In this document: positions 1 to 7,077 of the stretch, piece by piece
Layout of the letters: every line of letters begins with the position of its first letter
Position numbering within the stretch: position 1 is the stretch's first letter
NCBI GenBank assembly: GCA_002299975.1
Contig: DBOT01000025.1
Span: forward strand, 1-16,751
Direction of reading: 5' to 3'
DNA length: 16,751 bases
Source: Lactobacillaceae bacterium UBA639
GTDB taxonomy: Bacteria; Bacillota; Bacilli; Lactobacillales; Lactobacillaceae
The notes under the pieces: generated by a model
What the model was told of the DNA's origin: nothing
What the model saw: only the letters and a program-made list of their open reading frames with translations
The model's database searches: none
Position numbers and translations under genes: made by a program

Positions 1-925
1 CGGCATAGGTCACGAAGCCGCCATCGAAAACGTTGGAAGCCCCCGGAACCGAACAGATCGTGCTCTGGAACATCCCACCGGTCAAACTCTCGGCTGCTGT
101 TACCCGGAGGCCGCGTTCACGCAGCAGTTGCACCACCACGTTGGCAAGCCGGCAGTCATCACCTACCCCAAAGAAGAATGGTGATTCCTTCTTAAGAATT
201 TTCACCTGGGCAGCATCCAAAAGTTGCGCCGCCGCATCTTGCGGCTGGTCACGCACGGTCATCCGCACCTGAATAGCGTCCGGCTGAACATAGGAAGTGA
301 TCGTCACCCCCGTCAGATCAGCGGTCACCGCAGCGATCTCATCCATCAATTGGGATTCCGGACGGCCAAAGAAATTCAGTGTCCGGCTGGTGATCTGGAC
401 ATGCTGACCCACGATTTTGGCCAGCGGGGGCATAACTTCCTGGATAACCATCGGCTTAAATTCACGCGGTGGCCCTGGCAATACCACGATCCGGTGGCCG
501 TCCTGCTCATACCAGCTCCCTAAGGCCAGGCCCACCGCATTCTTTAACGGTGAACCACCAGTTAGGTACTTAGCCTGCTGGATATTTTCTGGCATCATCT
601 CCTTATGCCGCTCAACGAAGGTTTCCTGGATCCATTGCCAGTGGTCCTGATCTACCGTCAGATCGGTTCCCACGGCTTCAGCGACCGCCGCCAGGGTCAC
701 ATCATCTGCGGTCGGTCCCAGGCCGCCGCAGACAAACACCAGTGGTGACCGTTGCCAAGCCGCACGAATCGCATCCACCATCAGGTCATGCTGGTCTGGA
801 ATAGCCAGCTGGCGGTCCGCCGTAATTCCGAGCGTCGCTAACTGCCGGGCAAGCAATGGTGCGTTCGTATTGACAATCTGGCCGAGGATAATCTCCGTCC
901 CGACCGATATAATCTCAGCATTCAT
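1..925 (-). CDS. cinA: CinA family protein (molybdopterin-binding/NMN deamidase type), 3' end cut by window edge
   Basis: Reading left from ATG at 923-925 gives 308 uninterrupted codons running off the window. The start begins MNAEIISVGTEIILGQ, the typical CinA/MoaB-like N-terminus. CGGLGPTADD follows near residues 66-75 and VLPGPPREF near 149-157, both hallmarks of the MoCF-binding domain. At the visible end, AAESLTGG opens the C-terminal PncC-type amidohydrolase domain, which in the family deamidates nicotinamide mononucleotide. CinA proteins are about 415 residues, so roughly the last quarter is missing here. AGGGGTGG sits 5 nt before the ATG. In many Bacillota cinA follows pgsA and precedes recA (competence/recombination); pgsA is the upstream neighbour here, and recA is expected beyond the left edge (inference). 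A terminator separates it from pgsA, so it needs its own promoter. Confidence 0.95.
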   Translation of the reverse strand, partial: MNAEIISVGTEIILGQIVNTNAPLLARQLATLGITADRQLAIPDQHDLMVDAIRAAWQRSPLVFVCGGLGPTADDVTLAAVAEAVGTDLTVDQDHWQWIQETFVERHKEMMPENIQQAKYLTGGSPLKNAVGLALGSWYEQDGHRIVVLPGPPREFKPMVIQEVMPPLAKIVGQHVQITSRTLNFFGRPESQLMDEIAAVTADLTGVTITSYVQPDAIQVRMTVRDQPQDAAAQLLDAAQVKILKKESPFFFGVGDDCRLANVVVQLLRERGLRVTAAESLTGGMFQSTICSVPGASNVFDGGFVTYA

Positions 926-955
926 TCTATCCACCCCTATATAGTTAATACGTAA

Positions 956-961
956 ATTATA
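956..961 (-). promoter_or_regulatory. Candidate -10 box for cinA
   Basis: A perfect TATAAT lies 30 nt before the cinA ATG and just after the pgsA terminator. A -35 at 17 bp spacing would be CAGCTT, which is poor and overlaps the terminator arm. The call rests on the -10 match and on cinA needing a promoter after a terminator. Confidence 0.4.
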
Positions 962-972
962 ATCCGCCGTAC

Positions 973-1008
973 TAAAAAAAGCTGGGAGAAAATCTCACCA
1001 GCTTTATT
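973..1008 (-). terminator. Rho-independent terminator after pgsA
   Basis: On the minus strand AAAGCTGG-T-GAGA, loop TTT, then TCTC-CCAGCTTT form a 12-bp stem with one bulged T, followed by a run of T. It starts a few bases after the pgsA stop codon and closes the rodZ-pgsA transcription unit. Confidence 0.9.
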
Positions 1009-1011
1009 ATT

Positions 1012-1596
1012 TTATTTGAAACCGTCAGAGAAGACGCCCCGTCCTTGGATGAAGTAGTCAACTCCGGAGTAAACCGTGAAGAACAGGCAGATGTAGAGCA
1101 TGATCTGACCAAACGGAATTCCCCAGATGGCGAAGATCACGTTGTTTAACAGCAAGAAGATGATCGCAATAAACTGCGTCGTTGTCTTGATCTTACCAGG
1201 CATCTTGGCAGCCAGCACGATCCCACTCTGTTCAACCAGCAGAAGACGTAAGCCCGTTACGGCTAACTCCCGCCAGATAATGATTGCCGTAACCCATGAT
1301 GGCACGACTTGGTTACCCGTCAAGACGATAAAGGCCGTCATGACAAGCAACTTGTCGGCTAATGGGTCGGTAAACTTACCAAAGTTTGTTACTAAGTGAT
1401 CACGCCGGGCGATCCGCCCATCCAGGTTATCGGTGATCGTCGCTGCAATAAACAGGATGGCCGCAATCAGCTGAGCAACTGGAATCGTGGCTCCCCAGAA
1501 AGTTACACTTCCCCATGAGAGTGGTACCACCATCAAGATCAAGAAAAATGGAATGATAATTAACCGAACAACGGTTAATTTATTAGGTAAATTCAA
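1012..1596 (-). CDS. pgsA: CDP-diacylglycerol--glycerol-3-phosphate 3-phosphatidyltransferase
   Basis: Integral membrane enzyme that makes phosphatidylglycerophosphate from CDP-diacylglycerol and glycerol-3-phosphate, the committed step to phosphatidylglycerol and cardiolipin. The CDP-alcohol phosphotransferase signature D-x2-DG-x2-AR-x8-G-x3-D-x3-D is complete (DNLDGRIAR ... GKFTDPLAD, about residues 56-81 from the start used here). Several hydrophobic segments surround it (about 10-25, 40-55, 80-95, 140-175). I chose the TTG at 1594-1596, giving MNLPNKLTVVRL and 194 residues, because GGAGG at 1605-1609 lies 8 nt upstream and homologues start with this NLPN sequence. An in-frame TTG at 1609-1611 overlaps that GGAGG and has no ribosome site of its own. 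It begins 15 nt after the rodZ stop and is probably cotranscribed with it. Confidence 0.95.
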   Translation of the reverse strand: MNLPNKLTVVRLIIIPFFLILMVVPLSWGSVTFWGATIPVAQLIAAILFIAATITDNLDGRIARRDHLVTNFGKFTDPLADKLLVMTAFIVLTGNQVVPSWVTAIIIWRELAVTGLRLLLVEQSGIVLAAKMPGKIKTTTQFIAIIFLLLNNVIFAIWGIPFGQIMLYICLFFTVYSGVDYFIQGRGVFSDGFK

Positions 1597-1604
1597 AGTC
1601 TCAT

Positions 1605-1609
1605 CCTCC
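1605..1609 (-). promoter_or_regulatory. Ribosome binding site fixing the pgsA start
   Basis: GGAGG with an 8-nt spacer to the TTG at 1596. It sits in the short gap after the rodZ stop and argues against the longer in-frame start at 1611. Confidence 0.75.
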
Positions 1610-1611
1610 AA

Positions 1612-2667
1612 TTAGCGCGTCTGCGTATTTGTCTGCTGTTGTTGGTTATTAGCATTTGAGGTTGCCGTCGTGGACTGACGGTTAACAGTGGTGTTCTGTT
1701 GGTTAGTGACGCTACTGCTCGTCGATGGTCGTTGGCTGCTCCCGGTACTTGTCGTACTGCTACTGGATGAAGATGAGGAGCTACTGGACTGCTGGTTGCC
1801 GAAGTTAATTGTAACCGTCCGGGTGTTTTGGTAACGACCGTTTTCAGTAAAGTCAATTGTCTGGTTACCGATCCGCAGCTTAGTTGACCGGGCATTACCG
1901 ACCGTAATGACCAGGCTAGTCGTGTCCTTATTAACCTTAACACTAGTCTTCTCGTTGGCATTTAAGGTCCGGTTCAACAGACTGTTATTGTTAGCCTGTA
2001 CCTGCATCCAGGCCCGGTCTGCTGGATTAATCTGCAGGGTCGTGTCGGCAGTAAGCTTGTCAGCCGTGTAGGTCACGCTGGTATCATTCCGGCTAGCCTG
2101 CTTGAGCTTGATCGTATCCTTGGCCGTCTTCTTAACAACCTTCTTGCTGGATGAGGAGGCCTTCTTCCGGCTCTCACCTGAAACAGAGACAGAGCTGTTG
2201 TCGATCCGGGTAGAGGAATCCCGGTGGCTCCGGGCAATCGCGGTGAACCAGATTGCTGCCAGAACCAGGATGATTACCACGGTAATGATGATTGTCGGGA
2301 CGTACCGCCGACTCCTGCTGACCTGGTTACCAATTGTCTTCCGCTGACTAGCCCGCGATTCCACCGCCTGCGCAATATGGTCGGAGTATTCAGCCGTCTT
2401 GGCCTTTGGCAGATCATCTTCGTATTCCTTCAGCAGGTCGTCACCGTCGAGACCAACTGTATCCGCATACTGTTTGACAAAGGCCCGCACATAGAAATCA
2501 CCCGGCAGTTCGTCAAACTTCTCATCTTCAATCGCAATCAGGTATCGCTTCTGAATCTTGGTAATCTGCTGGAGGTCGTCTAGTGTGTACCCCTTGGCCT
2601 GACGAGCCTTCTGCAGCTTCTTACCAATCTCAACATGCTTTTGTTGTTCGCTATTGTTTTCACTCAT
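1612..2667 (-). CDS. rodZ: RodZ-like cell-shape protein: HTH, one membrane span, DUF4115, Ser/Thr-rich tail
   Basis: 351 residues with RodZ (B. subtilis YmfM) architecture. A Xre/HTH_25-type helix-turn-helix covers about residues 10-80 (IGKKLQKARQAKGYTLDDL, then FDELPGDFYVRAFVKQYA). A basic stretch RSRRY at 118-122 leads into a single membrane span at about 123-146. A Ser/Lys-rich linker (about 150-185) precedes the DUF4115-like beta domain at about 190-290 (ADRAWMQVQ ... INFG). The last 60 residues are almost only S, T, N, Q, with 11 serines in a row at 294-304. In the family the cytoplasmic HTH binds MreB and tethers it to the elongation machinery, while the C-terminal part is outside the membrane. 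GGAGA lies 7 nt before the ATG. The following gene is pgsA, a conserved pairing. The low-complexity tail is unusual in length and composition. Confidence 0.92.
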   Translation of the reverse strand: MSENNSEQQKHVEIGKKLQKARQAKGYTLDDLQQITKIQKRYLIAIEDEKFDELPGDFYVRAFVKQYADTVGLDGDDLLKEYEDDLPKAKTAEYSDHIAQAVESRASQRKTIGNQVSRSRRYVPTIIITVVIILVLAAIWFTAIARSHRDSSTRIDNSSVSVSGESRKKASSSSKKVVKKTAKDTIKLKQASRNDTSVTYTADKLTADTTLQINPADRAWMQVQANNNSLLNRTLNANEKTSVKVNKDTTSLVITVGNARSTKLRIGNQTIDFTENGRYQNTRTVTINFGNQQSSSSSSSSSSSTTSTGSSQRPSTSSSVTNQQNTTVNRQSTTATSNANNQQQQTNTQTR

Positions 2668-2706
2668 TAGCTTATCTCCATTTTAATTATTCGCTTATCC
2701 TTGGAC

Positions 2707-2715
2707 ATTATATCA
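2707..2715 (-). promoter_or_regulatory. Extended -10 promoter of rodZ-pgsA
   Basis: TGATATAAT gives a TGnTATAAT extended -10 (TATAAT at 2707-2712), 40 nt before the rodZ start. No good -35 is present at 17-18 bp, as often with extended -10 sites. It lies between the ymfH stop and rodZ, so rodZ-pgsA can be expressed separately from ymfFH. Confidence 0.65.
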
Positions 2716-2716
2716 T

Positions 2717-2730
2717 GTTCTCTTTAGAAC
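2717..2730. promoter_or_regulatory. Short palindrome just upstream of the rodZ -10
   Basis: GTTCT-CTTT-AGAAC (plus strand) is a 5-bp inverted repeat directly abutting the extended -10, in the spacer where a repressor could bind. It could be an operator or chance; only the symmetry is seen. Confidence 0.3.
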
Positions 2731-2751
2731 TGAAGTTAAGAAAAGGTATCG

Positions 2752-4050
2752 TTATTGGTGGTGCGGAACAACCTGGTAAACCGAAATTCCCTGGGGGGTA
2801 ATAAACTCCTTGGCCACTTGGTAAAGGTCCTCCAGGTTAATCGAATTCAGTGTCTGGATCTCATCCATCAGGTTGGCCCCATCAAAAAGGCGACCAGCAT
2901 AGCGGTTAGCGATGGCCTCTGGAGAATCCAGGAGGCCAATCAAGCGACCGAGTTCGGCCCGCTTGATACCATTAAACCGCGTCCGCGCCGCATCGATCTG
3001 CTTATCGGCACTCTCCAAAATTGCCACAATCTCGTCAGCAAAGCGTTCCATCTGGTCGGTATTCGAACTGAAGTAGGCAAAGTGGAAGCCGCGCTGCATC
3101 TCAAAGCTGTAAACAAAGGAATCATCAAGAATTTCGTTGTTATAGAGCCGGAGATAGTTATCCGACGTGTCATCAAACAGGACATCCAGCAAAAGGTCAA
3201 CCGCCAGCTTATAGCGTAGTCGCTCACGACCGTCGGCAAACTTCTTAATGCCGCGCAGCCCAACCATCACCTTAGGCCGGGCAATGTTCATTGTCAGCGA
3301 GCGGAACGGGATCACATCGTGGGCAGTCGGGTCGTTCAACTCAAACAGCCGGCGCGGTGTCTCGGCCGGCAAGAAAGTCTTGGCATCTTGATTCTGTTCA
3401 ATCCAGGCCAGCGTCTCATCGGGATCCAGGTTCCCAACGATAAACAGGTTCATGTTTTCCGGCTGGTAGAAGGTCCGGTAGCTCTGCATCAAGATCTCTG
3501 GGGTAATCTTACTAATCGACTCCACGGTCCCCGCGATGTCGATTCGCATTGGGTCGTGTGGATACAGGTTCCCAATCAGCCCCAGGTAGAGCCGCCAGTC
3601 AGCATCATCGTCGTACATCTTGATCTCCTGACCGATGATCCCCTGCTCCTTTTGAACCGTCTGGGCAGTAAAGTAAGGGTCCTGCACAAAATCAAGCAAA
3701 ACATCTAGGTTTTCGTGCAGGTGACTAGTAGTGGAGAAGAGGTAGCTGGTCTGCGTAAAACTGGTGTAGGCGTTAGAGTCAGCCCCGAGCTTACCAAATA
3801 GGTCAAAGGCATCGTGATCAGCCTTCTCAAACATCTTGTGTTCAAGAAAGTGGGCGACCCCATCAGGAACCCGTACTGGCTCCTGCTCATGGTACGGAAT
3901 GAAGTGGTTATCAATTGAACCAAAATCCGTCGAAAATGTCGCGTAGGTCTTTTGAAAACCCGGCATTGGTAGCAGCTGAACGAGCAGGCCATTTGCGAGC
4001 CGTTGCCGGTAGATTGTCCGATTAAATTCTTGATACGTTTGTCTATCCAT
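2752..4050 (-). CDS. ymfH: M16 family zinc metallopeptidase-like protein YmfH
   Basis: 432 residues from ATG 4048-4050. It carries the inverted zinc motif HxxEH as HFLEH (residues 67-71), and the downstream glutamate ligand is seen in GIIGQEIKMYDDD (E142), about 70 residues on as expected for M16 peptidases. The first half is therefore a competent catalytic domain and the second half is the structural M16 C-domain. ymfF ends 4 nt upstream, and this catalytic plus non-catalytic pair is conserved in Bacillota. The family is annotated as associated with EF-P 5-aminopentanol modification; the biochemical substrate is not known to me. I prefer ATG 4050 over the in-frame GTG at 4068 because GGTGAGA precedes 4050 by about 9 nt, while nothing ribosome-like precedes 4068. 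Confidence 0.92.
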   Translation of the reverse strand: MDRQTYQEFNRTIYRQRLANGLLVQLLPMPGFQKTYATFSTDFGSIDNHFIPYHEQEPVRVPDGVAHFLEHKMFEKADHDAFDLFGKLGADSNAYTSFTQTSYLFSTTSHLHENLDVLLDFVQDPYFTAQTVQKEQGIIGQEIKMYDDDADWRLYLGLIGNLYPHDPMRIDIAGTVESISKITPEILMQSYRTFYQPENMNLFIVGNLDPDETLAWIEQNQDAKTFLPAETPRRLFELNDPTAHDVIPFRSLTMNIARPKVMVGLRGIKKFADGRERLRYKLAVDLLLDVLFDDTSDNYLRLYNNEILDDSFVYSFEMQRGFHFAYFSSNTDQMERFADEIVAILESADKQIDAARTRFNGIKRAELGRLIGLLDSPEAIANRYAGRLFDGANLMDEIQTLNSINLEDLYQVAKEFITPQGISVYQVVPHHQ

Positions 4051-4054
4051 CTGT

Positions 4055-5305
4055 TTATTTCTCACCACTCAATAAGTAAATTGCCTGCATCTTCACCATC
4101 TTGGCCACCCGGGAAACATCTGCCGCGGTTACCGCGTTGATCTTCTCGGTCACAGCCGTTTCCGGTGGTAAGTTTAATAATGCCCGCAGGAGTTCACGAC
4201 CCAGGATGTTATTAGCCAGATCGTGGCTAGCACGATACTGGTTGACTAAACTATCCTGCACCTCAGCCAATTGCCCGGCACTAAACTTGCCCGCACAAAG
4301 ATCCTTCAGCTGTTGGGCAATCAAATCTTCAACCCGCTTGGCATCCCCCGCCTGAATCCCAGTCTGGATTCCCAAGAAGCCGGTAAATGGCAGGAGCCGA
4401 CTTGTCGCATAGTAGGCCAAGCTGGCCTTCTCCCGCACATTGGTGAAAAGCTTAGAATATGGGGTACCACCAAACAAGCCGTTAAAGACCAGCCCAGCAT
4501 AGTAATTATCATCCTGATAGTAAACAGGCAGCTGGTAACCGAGGTTCAACTTGGCCTGAACCACTGGCTGATGCTCAACCTGTCGCTGAACGGTCGGGTA
4601 AAGGGCCTGCTGGTAGAAAGGCCGCATGGTCCCTACCTGACGGGGAATAAAGGGAAGCTGACCGAGCGCTTCTTTAACCGTGGTTGGATCAACATCCCCC
4701 AGCACGAAGATGTCCACCCGGTCATGCTCAATCATGTCTTGGTATACCTTAACCAGATTCTGGGCCGTCAGCTTAGCAAGATCGGCTACTTGACCAAAAC
4801 TGGGTACCCGCATAATTGAATCATCTGGGTAATAGAGGTTCATCAGCTGCCGATTAGCATAGAATTGCTTGTCATCGTACAGGGCCGTGATGGTCTGCTC
4901 CAGATTGTGGGCCTGGATACGGAAGGTGGGGCCATCAAATTCATTATCATCAATTAATGGATGAAACAGGATCTCATTGATCAGGTCAATTACCTGGTCA
5001 AAAAGATTCGTTCCCGCGATCTGGTCATTAACAAAACTGGCCCGCAGCCGCACCGTATGGAGGCGGCCAACCCGGCCAACCCCCATGCCAACGTAAGCCC
5101 CGTAAAGGTTTGCAAGTTGCCGGGCCAGCGCCGTCTGGGTCGGGTAGCGGTGAGTACTAGTCTCCAAGAGGTTCGCCAGAAGGTTACGAGCTGTCGCGTT
5201 ATCACGAGTCTGGGGAGTAGTAAATGTAATCAGAACGTGTGTCATCTTAAATTGCTGGGTGGGAATAACATGGAGACCCACGCCACTGGCAAGATCAAAA
5301 TGCAC
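4055..5305 (-). CDS. ymfF: M16 family non-catalytic partner YmfF
   Basis: 416 residues with the M16 fold but no zinc site: where YmfH has HFLEH this protein reads LLANLLETST (about residues 42-51). The C-terminal half keeps the family glycine-rich segment NGLFGGTPYSKLFTNVREK followed by LAYYATS (about 290-318), which in M16 proteins contributes substrate-binding residues. It probably forms a heterodimer with the adjacent YmfH, as in other two-chain M16 peptidases (inference). The GTG start at 5303-5305 is supported by AAAGGAGA 8 nt upstream. It is the first gene of a ymfF-ymfH unit and is separated from the transporter operon by 213 bp that hold a hairpin and a promoter. Confidence 0.9.
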   Translation of the reverse strand: MHFDLASGVGLHVIPTQQFKMTHVLITFTTPQTRDNATARNLLANLLETSTHRYPTQTALARQLANLYGAYVGMGVGRVGRLHTVRLRASFVNDQIAGTNLFDQVIDLINEILFHPLIDDNEFDGPTFRIQAHNLEQTITALYDDKQFYANRQLMNLYYPDDSIMRVPSFGQVADLAKLTAQNLVKVYQDMIEHDRVDIFVLGDVDPTTVKEALGQLPFIPRQVGTMRPFYQQALYPTVQRQVEHQPVVQAKLNLGYQLPVYYQDDNYYAGLVFNGLFGGTPYSKLFTNVREKASLAYYATSRLLPFTGFLGIQTGIQAGDAKRVEDLIAQQLKDLCAGKFSAGQLAEVQDSLVNQYRASHDLANNILGRELLRALLNLPPETAVTEKINAVTAADVSRVAKMVKMQAIYLLSGEK

Positions 5306-5330
5306 TGTGATGTTCTCCTTTCCATTAAAT

Positions 5331-5340
5331 CAAACGTTTG
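5331..5340. promoter_or_regulatory. 10-bp perfect palindrome in the ymfF leader
   Basis: CAAACGTTTG lies about 26 nt upstream of the ymfF start and downstream of the predicted promoter, in the 5' untranslated region. It could be an operator or chance; no partner site of the same sequence was seen nearby. Confidence 0.2.
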
Positions 5341-5393
5341 TAAGCAGGAAAAACGTTCGCCAAACTTTTTTGCCGAATTAGTCATACTGAATA

Positions 5394-5422
5394 ATGATAC
5401 GTTAAACCGGCCTAAATTACAA
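5394..5422 (-). promoter_or_regulatory. Predicted sigma-A promoter of ymfF-ymfH
   Basis: -35 TTGTAA (5417-5422), 17-bp spacer, -10 TATCAT (5394-5399), matching the consensus at 4/6 and 5/6 positions. It leaves a leader of about 80 nt before the ymfF GTG. Confidence 0.55.
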
Positions 5423-5452
5423 ACCAATCCCGGCATTTCGGCTAAATTATCC

Positions 5453-5492
5453 CAAAAAGAAAAGGAGCAAAGCAGAAGTCGCTTACGACTTC
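5453..5492 (-). terminator. Hairpin after the ABC transporter operon, possible terminator
   Basis: GAAGTCG-TAAG-CGACTTC on the minus strand is a perfect 7-bp stem with a 4-nt loop, 26 nt after the lipoprotein stop. It is followed by a T-rich but interrupted tail (TGCTTTGCTCCTTTTC). The stem and its upstream flank resemble a hairpin in the valS-folC gap, so it may be a member of a small repeat family acting as a terminator. Confidence 0.55.
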
Positions 5493-5518
5493 ATTTTCAC
5501 TTCCTTAACTTTAACTAA

Positions 5519-6367
5519 TTAATTATTGTCAGGACCAAGGAAGGTACTGTTGGTACCAAACCATTTTTCGTTGATCTTCTTTAGCTGACCATTACGCTGC
5601 AACCTACCGAGGCCATTGTTAATCTTCTTGCGAAGGGTCTTATCCCCCTTACGCATCCCAACCGCAAAGTATTCAACTGGGAACTGCCGGTTAACTTCAA
5701 CCCGGTAGTCAGCTGGATTCTTCTGGTGCTTGACGTAGTAGTTTGCGTAAACCTCATCCATCAAGATTCCCTGAATCCGGCCCGCATTCAGGTCAATAAA
5801 GGCGTTCGGGAAAGTATCATACATTACTGGGGTCTTTCCCTTAATCTTATCCTTTAACAATTTCGGGTGCTCGTTTAGGACCGTATCCCCAGTGGAACCC
5901 GTCTGAACCCCCAGAGTCTTCCCCTGCATGTCGTTGAGGTTGTTAATGTGGTCACGCTTCAGGGTAACCAGGACCTGCCGATTGGCCAGGTAGTAACGAC
6001 TGAAGGCCACTTTCTTCCGCCGACTAGCATTGACGGAGTAACCGTTCCAGAGGAGGTCAATGGTGCCGTTCTTCAATTCGGTTTCCTTCATCGACCAATC
6101 AATTGGTTGGAAGTCAACCTTGATCCCGTACTGCTTGAAGACGGCCCGGGCCAGGTCGACGTCATAACCGACCAGTTTCCCGTTCTTCTGCCGAAAGCCC
6201 ATTGGCACAAAGCTATCATCGAGCCCGACAATGACTTTCTTCCGCCGCTCGATCCGGGACCAGGTATCCTGGTGGTTGGCTCGGGTAGTAACACTCTCAC
6301 AGCCGGTCAAGAACAAGGTGGGGATCAAAAACAGCAGTAGCAGCCAGATTGCTTTGAACTTCTTCAT
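5519..6367 (-). CDS. Amino-acid ABC transporter substrate-binding lipoprotein (probable histidine)
   Basis: 282 residues. A lipoprotein signal peptide is clear: positive MKKFK, hydrophobic core, and lipobox LTGC with the lipidated cysteine at residue 23. The remainder is a type-2 periplasmic-binding fold of the SBP_bac_3 polar amino acid family (VIVGLDDSFVPMGF, then KLVGYDVDLARAV, a family signature, about 45-80; DLLWNGYSVN about 104-113; TLGVQTGSTGD about 150-160). It captures an amino acid outside the cell for the permease and ATPase encoded just upstream. GGGGG lies 8 nt before the ATG. Substrate cannot be read from the protein; the histidine proposal comes from the CAC specifier of the leader T-box. 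Glutamine or another polar amino acid is the alternative. Confidence 0.92.
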   Translation of the reverse strand: MKKFKAIWLLLLFLIPTLFLTGCESVTTRANHQDTWSRIERRKKVIVGLDDSFVPMGFRQKNGKLVGYDVDLARAVFKQYGIKVDFQPIDWSMKETELKNGTIDLLWNGYSVNASRRKKVAFSRYYLANRQVLVTLKRDHINNLNDMQGKTLGVQTGSTGDTVLNEHPKLLKDKIKGKTPVMYDTFPNAFIDLNAGRIQGILMDEVYANYYVKHQKNPADYRVEVNRQFPVEYFAVGMRKGDKTLRKKINNGLGRLQRNGQLKKINEKWFGTNSTFLGPDNN

Positions 6368-6382
6368 ACGCTGTTCCCCCTT

Positions 6383-7060
6383 TTATGCCTGCTTCTTATC
6401 AACATCCTGAACCTGGTCAAACGACTTATCGAGGGCCTTGACCTTCAGGATGTCATCCGCAATCTCGTTAGCAAAGTCAAAGTCGTGGGTAACAACTAAC
6501 TGGGTCATCCCATCCTTCTTCAGGCCCATGATGATCTTGGCAACCTCTTTCCGCATCTCTGGGTCCAGCGCAGAAGTTGGTTCATCATAGCAAAGAATCT
6601 TGGGACTCATTGCTAGGGCCCGGGCAATGGCAACCCGTTGCTTTTGCCCACCGGACAGCTGCCACGGGTACAGGTCGCCCTTGGTACTTAACCCCAGTTC
6701 CTCAAGTAATTTCTTAGCATCGGCAATGGCTTCTTCCTTTGACTTCTTCAATACCATGATCGGGGCCAGCGTGACGTTTTCCATCACTGACAGGTTAGGA
6801 AAGAGATTGTAGTCCTGGAAAACGACTCCGATTACCCGGTCAGACTCTGCCGTTCCCTGGGGATCAAAGGGCTTCCCATCAATGAGGAAAGTTCCCTTGT
6901 CGGCTTGTTCTAATCCCGTGATGCAGCGCAGCAGGGTTGTTTTACCGGCTCCAGACGGACCAACGATACTGAGGATTTCGCCATCTTTAACTGTTAAGTT
7001 AACATTATCTAAGATGACCCGGTCACCAAAACTCTTGTATAAATTCTTAACTTCTAACAT
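6383..7060 (-). CDS. Amino-acid ABC transporter ATP-binding protein
   Basis: 225 residues, a complete ABC ATPase of the polar amino acid uptake class. Walker A is GPSGAGKT (34-41), Q-loop VFQDYNLFP (Q82), signature LSGGQKQR (135-142), Walker B ILCYDEP (155-161) and switch histidine H192 in VVTHDFDFA. It energises uptake through the adjacent permease and lipoprotein. I start at ATG 7058-7060 because AGGAGG (7069-7074) is 8 nt upstream. The in-frame TTG at 7066 would leave only 2 nt. It lies 17 nt from the permease stop and 15 nt before the lipoprotein start, consistent with a single operon. Confidence 0.95.
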   Translation of the reverse strand: MLEVKNLYKSFGDRVILDNVNLTVKDGEILSIVGPSGAGKTTLLRCITGLEQADKGTFLIDGKPFDPQGTAESDRVIGVVFQDYNLFPNLSVMENVTLAPIMVLKKSKEEAIADAKKLLEELGLSTKGDLYPWQLSGGQKQRVAIARALAMSPKILCYDEPTSALDPEMRKEVAKIIMGLKKDGMTQLVVTHDFDFANEIADDILKVKALDKSFDQVQDVDKKQA

Positions 7061-7077
7061 TGGCAATTCCTCCTATA

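Noticed and set aside
4051..4068. GTG at 4066-4068 as the ymfH start
   Set aside because: No ribosome site upstream, and it would overlap ymfF; ATG 4050 has GGTGAGA at a suitable distance.
4271..4819. Plus-strand open frame of 182 codons antisense to ymfF
   Set aside because: Shadow of the ymfF coding strand; no ribosome site or family resemblance.
5331..5340. CAAACGTTTG as a LexA (SOS) box
   Set aside because: The Gram-positive LexA site is CGAACnnnnGTTCG-like; this lacks the spacer and the GAAC/GTTC arms.
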